Shown here piece after piece: positions 39,468 to 47,486 of a stretch of 64,000 nt of DNA. Position 1 is the stretch's first letter, and each line of letters starts with the position of its first letter. A program made the translations under genes and the position numbers. Under the pieces are notes generated by a model. That model searched no databases. It was not told the origin of the DNA and worked only from the letters and a program-made list of their open reading frames with translations. This DNA is from Amycolatopsis sp. FDAARGOS 1241. Its GTDB lineage: Bacteria; Actinomycetota; Actinomycetes; Mycobacteriales; Pseudonocardiaceae. The DNA is taken from assembly GCF_016889705.1 (NCBI RefSeq), contig NZ_CP069526.1, forward strand, positions 8,460,001 through 8,524,000. Reading direction: 5' to 3'.

Positions 39468-39485
39468 TTGTGAAATAGTTCACAA
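39468..39485 (-). promoter_or_regulatory. Rex operator 1 upstream of nuoA
   Basis: TTGTGAAATAGTTCACAA is a perfect inverted repeat (seven-base arms, four-base centre) matching the TTGTGAAnnnnTTCACAA consensus of the NADH-sensing repressor Rex. It lies ~140 bases before nuoA. In Streptomyces Rex represses nuoA-N when NADH/NAD+ is low, so the same is expected here. The 466-base gap 39327-39792 also holds a second box and a possible iron box; no gene is seen in it. Confidence 0.9.
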
Positions 39486-39499
39486 GCCACTCGTCGTGG

Positions 39500-39517
39500 A
39501 TGTGAAGCGATTCACAA
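39500..39517 (-). promoter_or_regulatory. Rex operator 2 upstream of nuoA
   Basis: ATGTGAAGCGATTCACAA matches the Rex consensus at all but the first arm base. Its centre is 32 bases from that of operator 1, about three helical turns, which would place two Rex dimers on the same DNA face. Confidence 0.82.
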
Positions 39518-39570
39518 GCATGGGGGGAGTGTAGGACTCGACTCACACCGGTGTCGCTAGGGGCCGTGGT

Positions 39571-39586
39571 ATAAGGCTTACCTAAC
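39571..39586. promoter_or_regulatory. Possible DtxR/IdeR-type iron box
   Basis: ATAAGGCTTACCTAAC contains TAAGGCTTACCTAA, one base from TTAGGCTTACCTAA, an actinobacterial iron-box type sequence. It agrees only partly with the full 19-base consensus. About 55 bases upstream of Rex operator 2. Iron control of an enzyme with many Fe-S clusters would make sense but is inferred. Confidence 0.4.
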
Positions 39587-39792
39587 TTGACCGCCCGGCC
39601 AGGACGGGGCAGCGCCGGCCGCAGTCGCGGGACCAGCGGTAAAGGGTTCCTCAGGTGGGTAACGGGCGGACAATCCGGACGTGATCTTGTGACGTATCCC
39701 ACCTGACCGGCCGGGCAACCATTGCTCCAGCCGGGTATTCCGGCACCGCCTCACGGGACGGTCCCGGGGTGTTCCAGAAGTGTGGCGCGGCC

Positions 39793-41085
39793 TCAGCGGG
39801 GGCTGGGGGTGACCCGCGCGAGAGCAGCGATGAGGCGGTCGACGCCGTCGCCGCCCTTGGCGTCGTAGCAGCCGGAAAGTCCCTTGTACACCAACGGAAG
39901 GATCTTGTTGATCCGCAGCCCGTACTTGGTGCACACGTGCATGACCTTCGGGTTGCCGATGAGCTTCGCGAAGACGTTGCCGAGCCGGTAGTAGCCGCCC
40001 ATCAGCTCGCCGACCGCGCGCGGGTAGCCCTCGAGCGCGCGCTCGCGCGACGGCCCTTCGCGGCGGGCCAGCGCCTGCACCACGACCTCCGCCGCGAGCT
40101 GCGCGGACTCCATGGCCGCGGAGATGCCTTCGCCGTTGAACGGGCTCACCATGCCGCCGGCGTCGCCGAGCAGCAGCAGGCCGTCGCGGTAGTGCGGGGT
40201 GCGGTTGAAGCCCATGGGCAGGCCGGCGCCGCCGACCTTGCCGATGGCGTTCTCCTCGCGGTAGCCCCACTCCTCGGGCGTGCCGTCGAGCCACTGGCGC
40301 AGCAGCGCGCGGTAGTCGGTGTTGCGGAACGAGCCGGACGTGGAAAGCATGCCGAGCCCGACGTTGACGGTGCCGTCGCCGAGCGGGAACGCCCAGCCGT
40401 AACCAGGCAGCAGCTTGGGGTCGCGCGGGTCCGAGCGGTCCCACAGCTCGAGGTGGCCCTCGATGAACGGCTCATCGTGGCGCGGGCTCTTGTAGTACCG
40501 CCGCACGGCGACGCCCATGGGGCGCTTCTCGTTCTTCTCGATCCCGACACTCAGCGCGAGCCGCGCGGACACCCCGTCGCAGGCCAGCACGAGCGGCGCG
40601 CGGTAGCTGACCGGCGTCTTTTCGGGCCCGACCTTGGCTTCGACGCCGACGACGCGGCCGGCGGAGTTGGTGATGGCACCGGTGACGGTGGTGCGCTCGT
40701 ACAGCCGCGCGCCCGCCTTGACGGCCGTCTTGGCCAGCAGGTCGTCGAAGTCCTGGCGCGTGCGGGCGACACCGTAGGGCGGGTAGCTGGTGAGGTCGGG
40801 CCAGTCGAGTTCGAGCGTGAGGTCGCCCGTGATGATGCGCAGCCCGCGGTTGTGGACCCAGCCCGCGCCCTCGCTCGTGTCGAGGCCGAGGTCGATGAGT
40901 TGCTTGACGCCGCGGGGCGTGAGGCCGTCGCCGCAGACCTTCTCGCGGGGGAACTCGGTCTTCTCCAGCAGCAGCACGTCGACACCCGCGCGCGCGAGGT
41001 AGGTGGCCGCGGTGGAGCCGGCCGGTCCGGCGCCGACCACGATGACGTCGGCGTCGTGGTCGGGGTTGCGGCGGGTGATCGTCAT
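39793..41085 (-). CDS. menJ: Geranylgeranyl reductase family FAD protein, likely menaquinone reductase MenJ
   Basis: 430 residues from ATG 41085. FAD motif GAGPAG at 18-23, FPREKVCGDGLTPRGVK near 47, and GDAGGMVSPFNGEGISAAME near 300 typify the family. Mycobacterial MenJ (Rv0561c) reduces the beta-isoprene of menaquinone to the form used in respiration. Position 26 bases after menG and upstream of nuoA fits that role. Weak ribosome site. Confidence 0.85.
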   Translation of the reverse strand: MTITRRNPDHDADVIVVGAGPAGSTAATYLARAGVDVLLLEKTEFPREKVCGDGLTPRGVKQLIDLGLDTSEGAGWVHNRGLRIITGDLTLELDWPDLTSYPPYGVARTRQDFDDLLAKTAVKAGARLYERTTVTGAITNSAGRVVGVEAKVGPEKTPVSYRAPLVLACDGVSARLALSVGIEKNEKRPMGVAVRRYYKSPRHDEPFIEGHLELWDRSDPRDPKLLPGYGWAFPLGDGTVNVGLGMLSTSGSFRNTDYRALLRQWLDGTPEEWGYREENAIGKVGGAGLPMGFNRTPHYRDGLLLLGDAGGMVSPFNGEGISAAMESAQLAAEVVVQALARREGPSRERALEGYPRAVGELMGGYYRLGNVFAKLIGNPKVMHVCTKYGLRINKILPLVYKGLSGCYDAKGGDGVDRLIAALARVTPSPR

Positions 41086-41111
41086 GCTGTCAAAAATACA
41101 GCGTGGCGGCG

Positions 41112-41825
41112 CTACTCCGTGGAGGGCGGCGGTGGGGAGGCCGGCTTCTTGGCCCGGTGGATGGCGACGACCCCGAAGGTGAGGTTCAGCCATTCCACCT
41201 CGGTCCAGCCGGCGCTCGCGATGATCTCGCCCAGCGCCCGCTGGTCGGGCCACGCGAGCATCGATTCGGCCAGGTAGGAGTACGCCTCAGGGTTGGTCGA
41301 GGACCGGCTGCCCACCCAGGTGAGCAGCTTGAGGATGAAGCGCCGGTACACGAACCGGACGGGCGCGAATGTGGGCGTCGACACCTCGCAGATCACAAGC
41401 CGGCCGCCCGGCTTGACCACCCGCAGTATTTCGGCGAGTGCCGCCTTGGTGTCGACGAAGTTGCGCAACGCGAGCGAGATCGTGACCGCGTCGAAGGAAC
41501 CGTCTTTGAACGGCAGGTGCAGCGCATCGGCGGCCACCATGGGCAGCTTCCGCCGCAGGCCCGCCCTGAGCATGCCGAGCGAAAAGTCGGCTGCGACGCA
41601 GTACGCGCCGTTGCGCGCGTACTCGACCGTCGACACGCCCGTCCCGGCCGCCAGGTCGAGCACCTGTTCGCCCGGCTTGGCGTCCAGCACGCGCGCCGTG
41701 GTGGTCCTCCACCGCCGGTCGAACCCGAACGTCATGAACGAATTCGCCCGGTCGTACCCGGACGCCACACCATCGAACATGGCGGCGACTTCGTGCGGAT
41801 CCTTGTCCAGGCTTGCGCGGGGCAT
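41112..41825 (-). CDS. menG: Demethylmenaquinone methyltransferase
   Basis: 237 residues. SAM motif VLDLAAGTG at 55-63, [18 protein letters not shown] near the N-terminus, [20 protein letters not shown] and the [16 protein letters not shown] strand are UbiE/MenG features. It methylates the naphthoquinone ring in the last classical step of menaquinone synthesis. Sits downstream of array B, so it likely has its own promoter. Confidence 0.93.
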   Translation of the reverse strand: MPRASLDKDPHEVAAMFDGVASGYDRANSFMTFGFDRRWRTTTARVLDAKPGEQVLDLAAGTGVSTVEYARNGAYCVAADFSLGMLRAGLRRKLPMVAADALHLPFKDGSFDAVTISLALRNFVDTKAALAEILRVVKPGGRLVICEVSTPTFAPVRFVYRRFILKLLTWVGSRSSTNPEAYSYLAESMLAWPDQRALGEIIASAGWTEVEWLNLTFGVVAIHRAKKPASPPPPSTE

Positions 41826-41947
41826 GCGTCGAATCTAGACACCTCGGGCGGGGGTTGCGTTCGAGGGTCGCCGGGGTGCTGGTCAGGTGGGGTGTCGCGG
41901 TTGGCTGGCCAAGGGTCGGTCGGGGGTCGGTCGCGGGCGGCGTGCGC

Positions 41948-42900
41948 GAGCGGTCCCGTCAGACAGTCGGATCGGGGCAGGCGGGCCTGCCACGCGGTCG
42001 GATGGGGCCGAACGGTGCCCCCCACGCGGTCAGGTCGGGGCGAGCGGTCCCGCCACGCCGTCGGATGGGGACGAGCGGTCCCGCCACCCGGTCGGGTCGG
42101 GGCGAGCGGTCCCGCCACGCCGTCGGATGGGGACGAGCGGTCCCCTGCGCGGTCGAATCGGGCGACCGTCCCCTCCGCGGTCGGATCGGGTGAGCGATCC
42201 CGCCACGCCGTCGGATGGGGGCGAACGGTGCCCTCGCGCACGGGAGTCGGCGCGAGCGGCGCCTTCGCGCGCGGGTGCGGACGCTGACCAAGCAGTCCAC
42301 TCGCGGCCGGGATCGGCTCGCCCGGTCCCCTGCTCACAGCTCGTGGGCACCGCAGGTTCACTCGCACCCACTGCAGCGCACGAACGGTCCACCCACGCAG
42401 GCAGCGACGCGCCAGCAGTCCAATCGCCTTCCGTGCGACACAGCGGTCCGCTCCCGCCCGACGCAACGGTCCCGCCGCCCGCACGCGGGGCAGGAAAAGT
42501 CCATCCCGGCCGGCAACCAGGCGCGAACGGTCCACTCACACAGGCGCCACGGCGTCAGCGGTCCACTCGCGCTCCGGCCGGGACCAGCGGTCCCCTCGCT
42601 CCCCGGCGCTGGCGGTCCCACCGCCGGCCACGCACGGCACGAAAGGTCCCGTCACGCCGCCAACCAGAAGCGAACGGTCTCACAGCAACACGCGGCGCGG
42701 CGTCAGCGGTCGAATCGCTCTCCGTCGCCACCGGTCCCAAAATTTCGGCCACGGCACGAAAGGTCCATTCACGCCCCAACCAAGCGCGAACGGCCCACTC
42801 ACACAAGCGGCACAGCGTCAGGGGCCCACTCGCGCTCGGCCCGGTGCGGGCGGTCCACTCGCGCTCCGGCGCTCCAGCGGTCCCGTCGTGAGCCGAGCAC
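41948..42900. repeat. Tandem array of ~31-bp degenerate units
   Basis: From 41948 units restart at 41980, 42010, 42042, 42073, 42104, 42135, 42164, 42192, 42223 and 42254; those at 42042, 42073 and 42104 are 31 bases each and nearly identical. Each begins GAGCGGTCCCGCCAC and ends GTCGGATGGGGAC-like. From about 42285 to 42900 only the GAACGGTCCACTC core recurs at roughly 30-36 base steps. Frames in both directions stay open without start signals. The array occupies most of the 1,158-base gap 41826-42983; nothing else is seen there. Confidence 0.85.
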
Positions 42901-42983
42901 CGGTGTGCGGGGTCAGCTCGTGCCGTCGGTGTGGTGCGAGCGGGCCGTTCGCGCGCGAGTAAAGGCTGAACCCGAGCCAGGAG

Positions 42984-44087
42984 TCACCCCAGTGCGGCGA
43001 GCATCCCGCGCACCGATTCCGGCCACGCGAACTCCTCCGCTCGCGCCCGGGCCGCGGCGCGGCGGAGGTCCTCCGGGCTGTCCAGGAGGCCCGTGACGGC
43101 GGAGGCGAAGGCCGGGGCGTGGTCGTCCACGGCGGCGCCGCAGCCGGGGCCGACGATCTCCCGGAGCGCGGACGAGGCCGAGACGACGACGGGCGTGCCC
43201 GAGGCGAGCGCCTCCAGGGCGGCCAGCCCGAAGGTCTCATGCGGCCCGGGGGCCAGCGAAACGTCAGCTGTGGCCAGAAGCCGCGCCACTTCGTCGCGCC
43301 CGGACAGGAAGCCTAGGAAAGTGACCGGCAAGCCGCGGGCCCGGCGTTCCAGCGCCCGTCTTCGGGGCCCGTCCCCCGCGATCACCAAGCGGACCCGCGC
43401 ACCCGAATCCGTGAGCTCCGCCACGGTGTCCACGCTGCGCTCCACGTGTTTCTCCGGAGACAAGCGTCCACAGTGGACAAGGAGTGCGTCCGCGCCACCG
43501 GCCAGCGAGAGGCGCCAGGAGTCCGAGCGCATCGAGGGCGCGAACGTCGACAGATCGACACCCAAGGGGACCCGCCGGACGTTCGGCACCGAGATGCGGT
43601 CGAACTCCGCGCGGGCGAAGGCCGTGGTGCACACGACCGTGTCGTAGCTGGCGGCCATGCGGCGGTTGGCGACGTCGGCGACGGAGCGGGCCATCGGCCG
43701 GGGCAGGAAGAACTGCTCCAGCAACCGGTCGAGCCGTTCGTGGGAGATGACCGTGCTCGGGACGCCGTGCCGGCGGGCCCAGGTGCCCATGCCGCGCAGG
43801 GTCAGGCGGTCCGACACCTCCAGCCGGTCGGGCTCCAGCCGGCGCAGAACTGCCCGCACGCGGTGCGGGTCGACCGCCCGGTAACCACCCGTGCCCGGGA
43901 TCCGGGGCGCGGGCAGCGAATACCGGCGCACCCCCGTCGGCAACGTCTCGACCGCGTACCGCGTGCCCGGCACGACCAGGGTGACGCGGTGTCCACTGGC
44001 GACATACCCGGCACCGAGGTGGTGCAGCGCGGTCCGCAACCCACCCGAGCGCGGCCCGTAGAAATTCGCCAGCTGGACGATGTGCAT
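42984..44087 (-). CDS. Family 4 glycosyltransferase, mannosyltransferase-like
   Basis: 367 residues. Starts MHIVQLANFYGPRSGGLRTA, with donor-domain motifs LVHCGRLSPEKHVERSVD near 208 and the EX7E-type segment GPHETFGLAALEALASGTPV near 293. GT-B retaining enzyme, likely using GDP-mannose for a glycolipid or lipomannan-type product. It follows mgtA by three bases, so the two probably act in one pathway. Confidence 0.85.
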   Translation of the reverse strand: MHIVQLANFYGPRSGGLRTALHHLGAGYVASGHRVTLVVPGTRYAVETLPTGVRRYSLPAPRIPGTGGYRAVDPHRVRAVLRRLEPDRLEVSDRLTLRGMGTWARRHGVPSTVISHERLDRLLEQFFLPRPMARSVADVANRRMAASYDTVVCTTAFARAEFDRISVPNVRRVPLGVDLSTFAPSMRSDSWRLSLAGGADALLVHCGRLSPEKHVERSVDTVAELTDSGARVRLVIAGDGPRRRALERRARGLPVTFLGFLSGRDEVARLLATADVSLAPGPHETFGLAALEALASGTPVVVSASSALREIVGPGCGAAVDDHAPAFASAVTGLLDSPEDLRRAAARARAEEFAWPESVRGMLAALG

Positions 44088-44090
44088 CGC

Positions 44091-45209
44091 TCAGGCCGCG
44101 CGCGCGGCCCGGCCCTGCACCGCCTCGTAGTGCCCCACGAGCTCGCGGCAGACGGCGGGCCAGGTGCGCCCCAGCACGACCTTGCGCGCCTTCTCCCCCA
44201 GGCGCGCCCGCAGCGCCGGGTCGCGCAGGTCGTCGAGGCGTTCGACGAGCGCGCGGCCGAAGCTCTCGCGCTCGGCGGGCAGCAGGTAACCCGTGCGGCC
44301 GGGCAGCACGAGGTCCTTCGGGCCGCCCGCGTCGGGAGCGAGCACCGGCAGGCCCGACGCCATGGCTTCCTGCACGGCCTGGCAGAACGTCTCGTGCGGT
44401 CCGGTGTGGACGAACACGTCGAGGCTCGCGTACGCGACCGACAGCTCGTCGCCGTACTTCGCACCGAGGAACGCGGCCTCCGGGAGTCGCTCGCGCAGCA
44501 CCGGCAGCTCCGGGCCGTCGCCGACGACGACCACGCGGATGCCGGGCACGCCGGCCAGCGCGGTGAGCCGCTCGACCTCCTTCTCGGGCGCCAGGCGGCC
44601 GACGAATCCGACGAGCAGTTCGCCGTTGGGTGCGAGCTCGGCCCGCAGCGTGGGGTCGGCGTGCGCGGGCGAGAAGCGGTCGATGTCGACCCCGCGCGCC
44701 CACCGGTGCACGCGGGGCACGCCGTGCAGGCGCAGCTGCTCGACGGAGTCGCTGGACGGCGCGAGCGTCCGGTCGGCCCGCGAGTGCACGCGGCGCACCC
44801 AGCGCCACGCCGCGCGGGCGCCGATGCCGAAACCGTACGACGTGGCGAAGCCCGCGATGTCCGTCTGGTAGACGGCGATCGACGGCACCCGCAACCGCCG
44901 GGCCGCGGCGAGACCGCGCGCGCCGACCACGAACGGGGACGCCAGGTGAACCACGTCGGGCCGGAATCCGGTCAGGGCCGTGAGCACGGTGCGCGTCGGC
45001 AGGCCGATCGGCAGCGAGTGCACGCCGGGCACGTCGAACGCCGGGATGCGGACGACCGGGGCGCCGCGGTAGGACTCCGGACCGGGTCCCGGCGCCACCA
45101 CGAGCACGTCGTGGGCGCGGTCGACCAGGTGCTCGACGACCCGCAGCACGGAGTTCGTCACGCCGTTCACCTGGGGCAGGAAACTTTCGGTGACTATGGC
45201 GACTCGCAC
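44091..45209 (-). CDS. mgtA: GDP-mannose-dependent alpha-mannosyltransferase, MgtA-like
   Basis: 372 residues from GTG 45209. RVAIVTESFLPQVNGVTNSV at the start, VGFVGRLAPEKEVERL near 200 and PHETFCQAVQEAMASGLPVL near 278 are typical. The mycobacterial and corynebacterial MgtA mannosylates a glucuronosyl-diacylglycerol. The gene order menD - DUF3592 - mgtA - menG with relatives here agrees with that family as I recall it. Longer starts lack support. Confidence 0.82.
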   Translation of the reverse strand: MRVAIVTESFLPQVNGVTNSVLRVVEHLVDRAHDVLVVAPGPGPESYRGAPVVRIPAFDVPGVHSLPIGLPTRTVLTALTGFRPDVVHLASPFVVGARGLAAARRLRVPSIAVYQTDIAGFATSYGFGIGARAAWRWVRRVHSRADRTLAPSSDSVEQLRLHGVPRVHRWARGVDIDRFSPAHADPTLRAELAPNGELLVGFVGRLAPEKEVERLTALAGVPGIRVVVVGDGPELPVLRERLPEAAFLGAKYGDELSVAYASLDVFVHTGPHETFCQAVQEAMASGLPVLAPDAGGPKDLVLPGRTGYLLPAERESFGRALVERLDDLRDPALRARLGEKARKVVLGRTWPAVCRELVGHYEAVQGRAARAA

Positions 45210-45292
45210 GTGGCCACTTTCGCAAAGGCGTGCGCGAACCGGACCAATCCCGTGTGACAGGTGGGCCAACGGTGTCCGAACACTCGCATGTG

Positions 45293-45308
45293 GTGTTCAC
45301 GGGAACAC
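45293..45308. promoter_or_regulatory. Palindrome in the mgtA / IMPase divergent region
   Basis: GTGTTCACGGGAACAC has perfect six-base arms around ACGG. It lies in the 177-base region between mgtA and the inositol-monophosphatase-like gene and could be an operator for either. The polarity (GTTC...GAAC) is opposite to that of the LexA box. Unassigned. Confidence 0.4.
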
Positions 45309-45386
45309 AGTCCGTCGACAGATTCGCGACGACATGTCACCTCAAGGTCGTGTCCCGGAAACCAGGACGGCCCAGACTAAGCAGGC

Positions 45387-46226
45387 ATGACCCTCTTGTC
45401 CTCCAGGCCGTCGCAGCCCGTGGAGCCGGGGCTGCTCTCGAGGGCTCTCGAGGTGGCCGGCCGGCTGGCCAACGACGCCACCGACGTGATCACCGCGACG
45501 GCAGGCCGCGGCGCCCACCCCTCGACCCTGGACTCCCCGTTCGACTGGGTCACCGACACCGACCGCATCCTCGAGCGGCACACCCGGCGGGTGCTGACCG
45601 CCGAGTTCCCGGGGATCCCGGTCGTCGGCCACGAGCTCGGCGCCGACCACGGCGCGGACGTCGCCGAGTATCGCTGGGTCGTGGACTCCGTCGACGGCAC
45701 AGCCAACTACGTCGCCGGCGTGCCGTGGTGCGCCTACAGCCTCGCCCTGATCGACGCGTCGGGCCCGGTCGTCGGGGTCGTCGCCGACCCGTACCGGGCG
45801 CAGATCTACGCCGCCGCCCGCGGCCGCGGCGCTCGCGCGAACGGCAAGCCCATCCAGCTGGTCGACCGCCGCGTGACGGCCGGCGCGATCGTCTGCACGG
45901 AGCTCGCGCGCAAGGGGCCGTGGCCCGGCATGGGCGGGTTCATCGAACGCGCTGCCGCCGCGCACGCTGGGGTGCGGGTGCTGGGTTCGGCCGCGCTGTC
46001 GATCGCTCAGGTCGCGCTCGGGCACGCCGCCGCCGCGGTGCTGCACAGCTACCACGAGTGGGACGTCGCCGGCTCCGTCGCCATGGCCATCGAGGCCGGC
46101 GCCGTGGTGCTCGACAAACACGGCGAGGACACCGCCCTGCCGACTGACGGGCTGCTCGTCGCCGCCCCGGGCGTCGCCGACGAGGTCTTACGCTGGTGGC
46201 AGGAGACCGCGACGGTCGCGAGCTGA
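45387..46226 (+). CDS. Inositol monophosphatase-family phosphatase
   Basis: 279 residues. Metal-binding motifs: WVTDTD near 54, GHE near 81-83, DSVDGTANY from D100, and WDVAGSVA near 219. The family removes phosphate from inositol-1-phosphate, histidinol phosphate or similar substrates; context with mannosyltransferases suggests inositol or polyol glycolipid metabolism, but histidinol phosphatase cannot be excluded. Ribosome site is poor; the mRNA may be leaderless. Confidence 0.85.
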   Translation: MTLLSSRPSQPVEPGLLSRALEVAGRLANDATDVITATAGRGAHPSTLDSPFDWVTDTDRILERHTRRVLTAEFPGIPVVGHELGADHGADVAEYRWVVDSVDGTANYVAGVPWCAYSLALIDASGPVVGVVADPYRAQIYAAARGRGARANGKPIQLVDRRVTAGAIVCTELARKGPWPGMGGFIERAAAAHAGVRVLGSAALSIAQVALGHAAAAVLHSYHEWDVAGSVAMAIEAGAVVLDKHGEDTALPTDGLLVAAPGVADEVLRWWQETATVAS

Positions 46227-46249
46227 GACGGGTTCGGGCGTTCCGACCG

Positions 46250-46990
46250 GGCGCGGTCGGCGGCTGTGCGGTCGGCGACTGTGCGAGCTGTGGCGGCGGC
46301 TGTGCGAATCGGGACGCCGCCGGTGCGAGTCGGGACGTCGCCGGCGCGGATCTGATCACCGGCTGAGCGAATGAGCTCGCCGTCCGTGCGGACCGCGCCA
46401 CCAGCTGCACGAATGGGCTCGCCGCGGATGCGGACCGCGCCACCAGCTGAGCGAATCCGCTCGCCCCCGTACGGACCGCGCCACCAACTGAGCGAATCAC
46501 GTCGCCCCATGTGCGGACCGGGCCACCAGCTGCGCGACTCAGGTCGCCCCATGTGCGGACCGCGCCACCAACTGCGCGAATCGGAGCATGGCTGTTCAGA
46601 TCCGGCCGCTGGCTGTTAGAACCTCACCACCGGTTGCGCGGCGCCGGCCACCGAATGTGCGAGCACGGCCACACCGCTGTTCAGACCCGGTGGCAGGCCG
46701 TGCTGACCAGACTGCCGACCGTTCGAAGCACAGCACTTGCTGTGCGGAGTCGACTATCGGCTGCGCGAACGAGGTCACCGGCTGCGCGGCATCAGGCACA
46801 AGAGGACACCCGGCGATCGGGCGGGAGTCGCCCGCTGTGGTGACCAGGTTGTGGCGTGTCGGGGGCTGATCGTCGGCTGTGTACGGGAAGCCGTGGGCTG
46901 GGCGAAGGCAAACACCAAACGTGCGAGTCCCGCCAAACGCTGTGCGTAGCTGATCACGAGCTGTGCAGATCGCGTCGAGAGCTGCGCGAC
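46250..46990. repeat. Tandem array of ~42-bp units (with 21-bp sub-period)
   Basis: The regular core starts at 46392, 46434, 46475, 46517 and 46559; each unit is 41-42 bases and runs ACCGCGCCACCAGCTG, then CGAATC, then TCGCCCC, then GTGCGG. On both sides a weaker CGGCTGTGCGAA-type motif recurs every 20-24 bases from about 46250 to 46990. It fills the 769-base gap 46227-46995 between two convergent genes. No supported coding sequence or RNA gene is seen. Confidence 0.82.
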
Positions 46991-46995
46991 GCCAC

Positions 46996-47469
46996 TCAAG
47001 CAGCCGTGACTTCAGGCACCTCGGTGGCCGCCCGAGCAGCCCGGTCGCGTTTGAGCAGCCGACGGAGCCACCACATGAGGGGGCCGGCGACGGCCCACGT
47101 GACGAGGATGGTGGTGCCCAGGGGCAGGAGCGTGAGCGTCGCGGTGCGGCCGGCGACGCGGGCGAGCCGGTCGGGGTTCGTGACGTCGTACTCGATGGCC
47201 ACGAGCTGGCCCGCCGCGAGGCCGGCGGGGTAGAGCACCCCGTTGGCCGGGCTGTGGACGATGCCGTCCGGGCTCTGGAACTGGATGATCGTGCGGTCGA
47301 AGCCCACGGACTCGACGGTGGCCGTGGCGGTGCCGAGGTGGTCTTCGATCGCGTTGTCGTTGCGGATCGCGGCGAAGAGCAGGCTCACGCAGAGCACGGT
47401 GAGGAGCGAGGCGACACCGAGGACGGCAAACCATCCGATGCGCCTCGCCCGCTCACTCCTGGCCGTCAC
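46996..47469 (-). CDS. DUF3592-type membrane protein
   Basis: 157 residues, two membrane helices (about 12-33 and 115-137) flanking an extracytoplasmic beta domain (ATATVESVGFDRTIIQFQSP, LVAIEYDVTNPDRLARV). Basic C-terminus. Similar to the small membrane protein between menD and mgtA in mycobacteria (Rv0556) as I recall. Function unknown. Starts GTG 47469; ends at the edge of the 42-bp array. Confidence 0.72.
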   Translation of the reverse strand: MTARSERARRIGWFAVLGVASLLTVLCVSLLFAAIRNDNAIEDHLGTATATVESVGFDRTIIQFQSPDGIVHSPANGVLYPAGLAAGQLVAIEYDVTNPDRLARVAGRTATLTLLPLGTTILVTWAVAGPLMWWLRRLLKRDRAARAATEVPEVTAA

Positions 47470-47486
47470 ACCGCGAGCTTAGAGCC

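Noticed and set aside
41948..42900. Several long open frames on both strands
   Set aside because: They follow the tandem repeat, change frame with unit length, and have no start signals or known domains.
45293..45308. LexA (SOS) box
   Set aside because: The actinobacterial box is GAAC(n4)GTTC; here the half-sites are in the opposite order.
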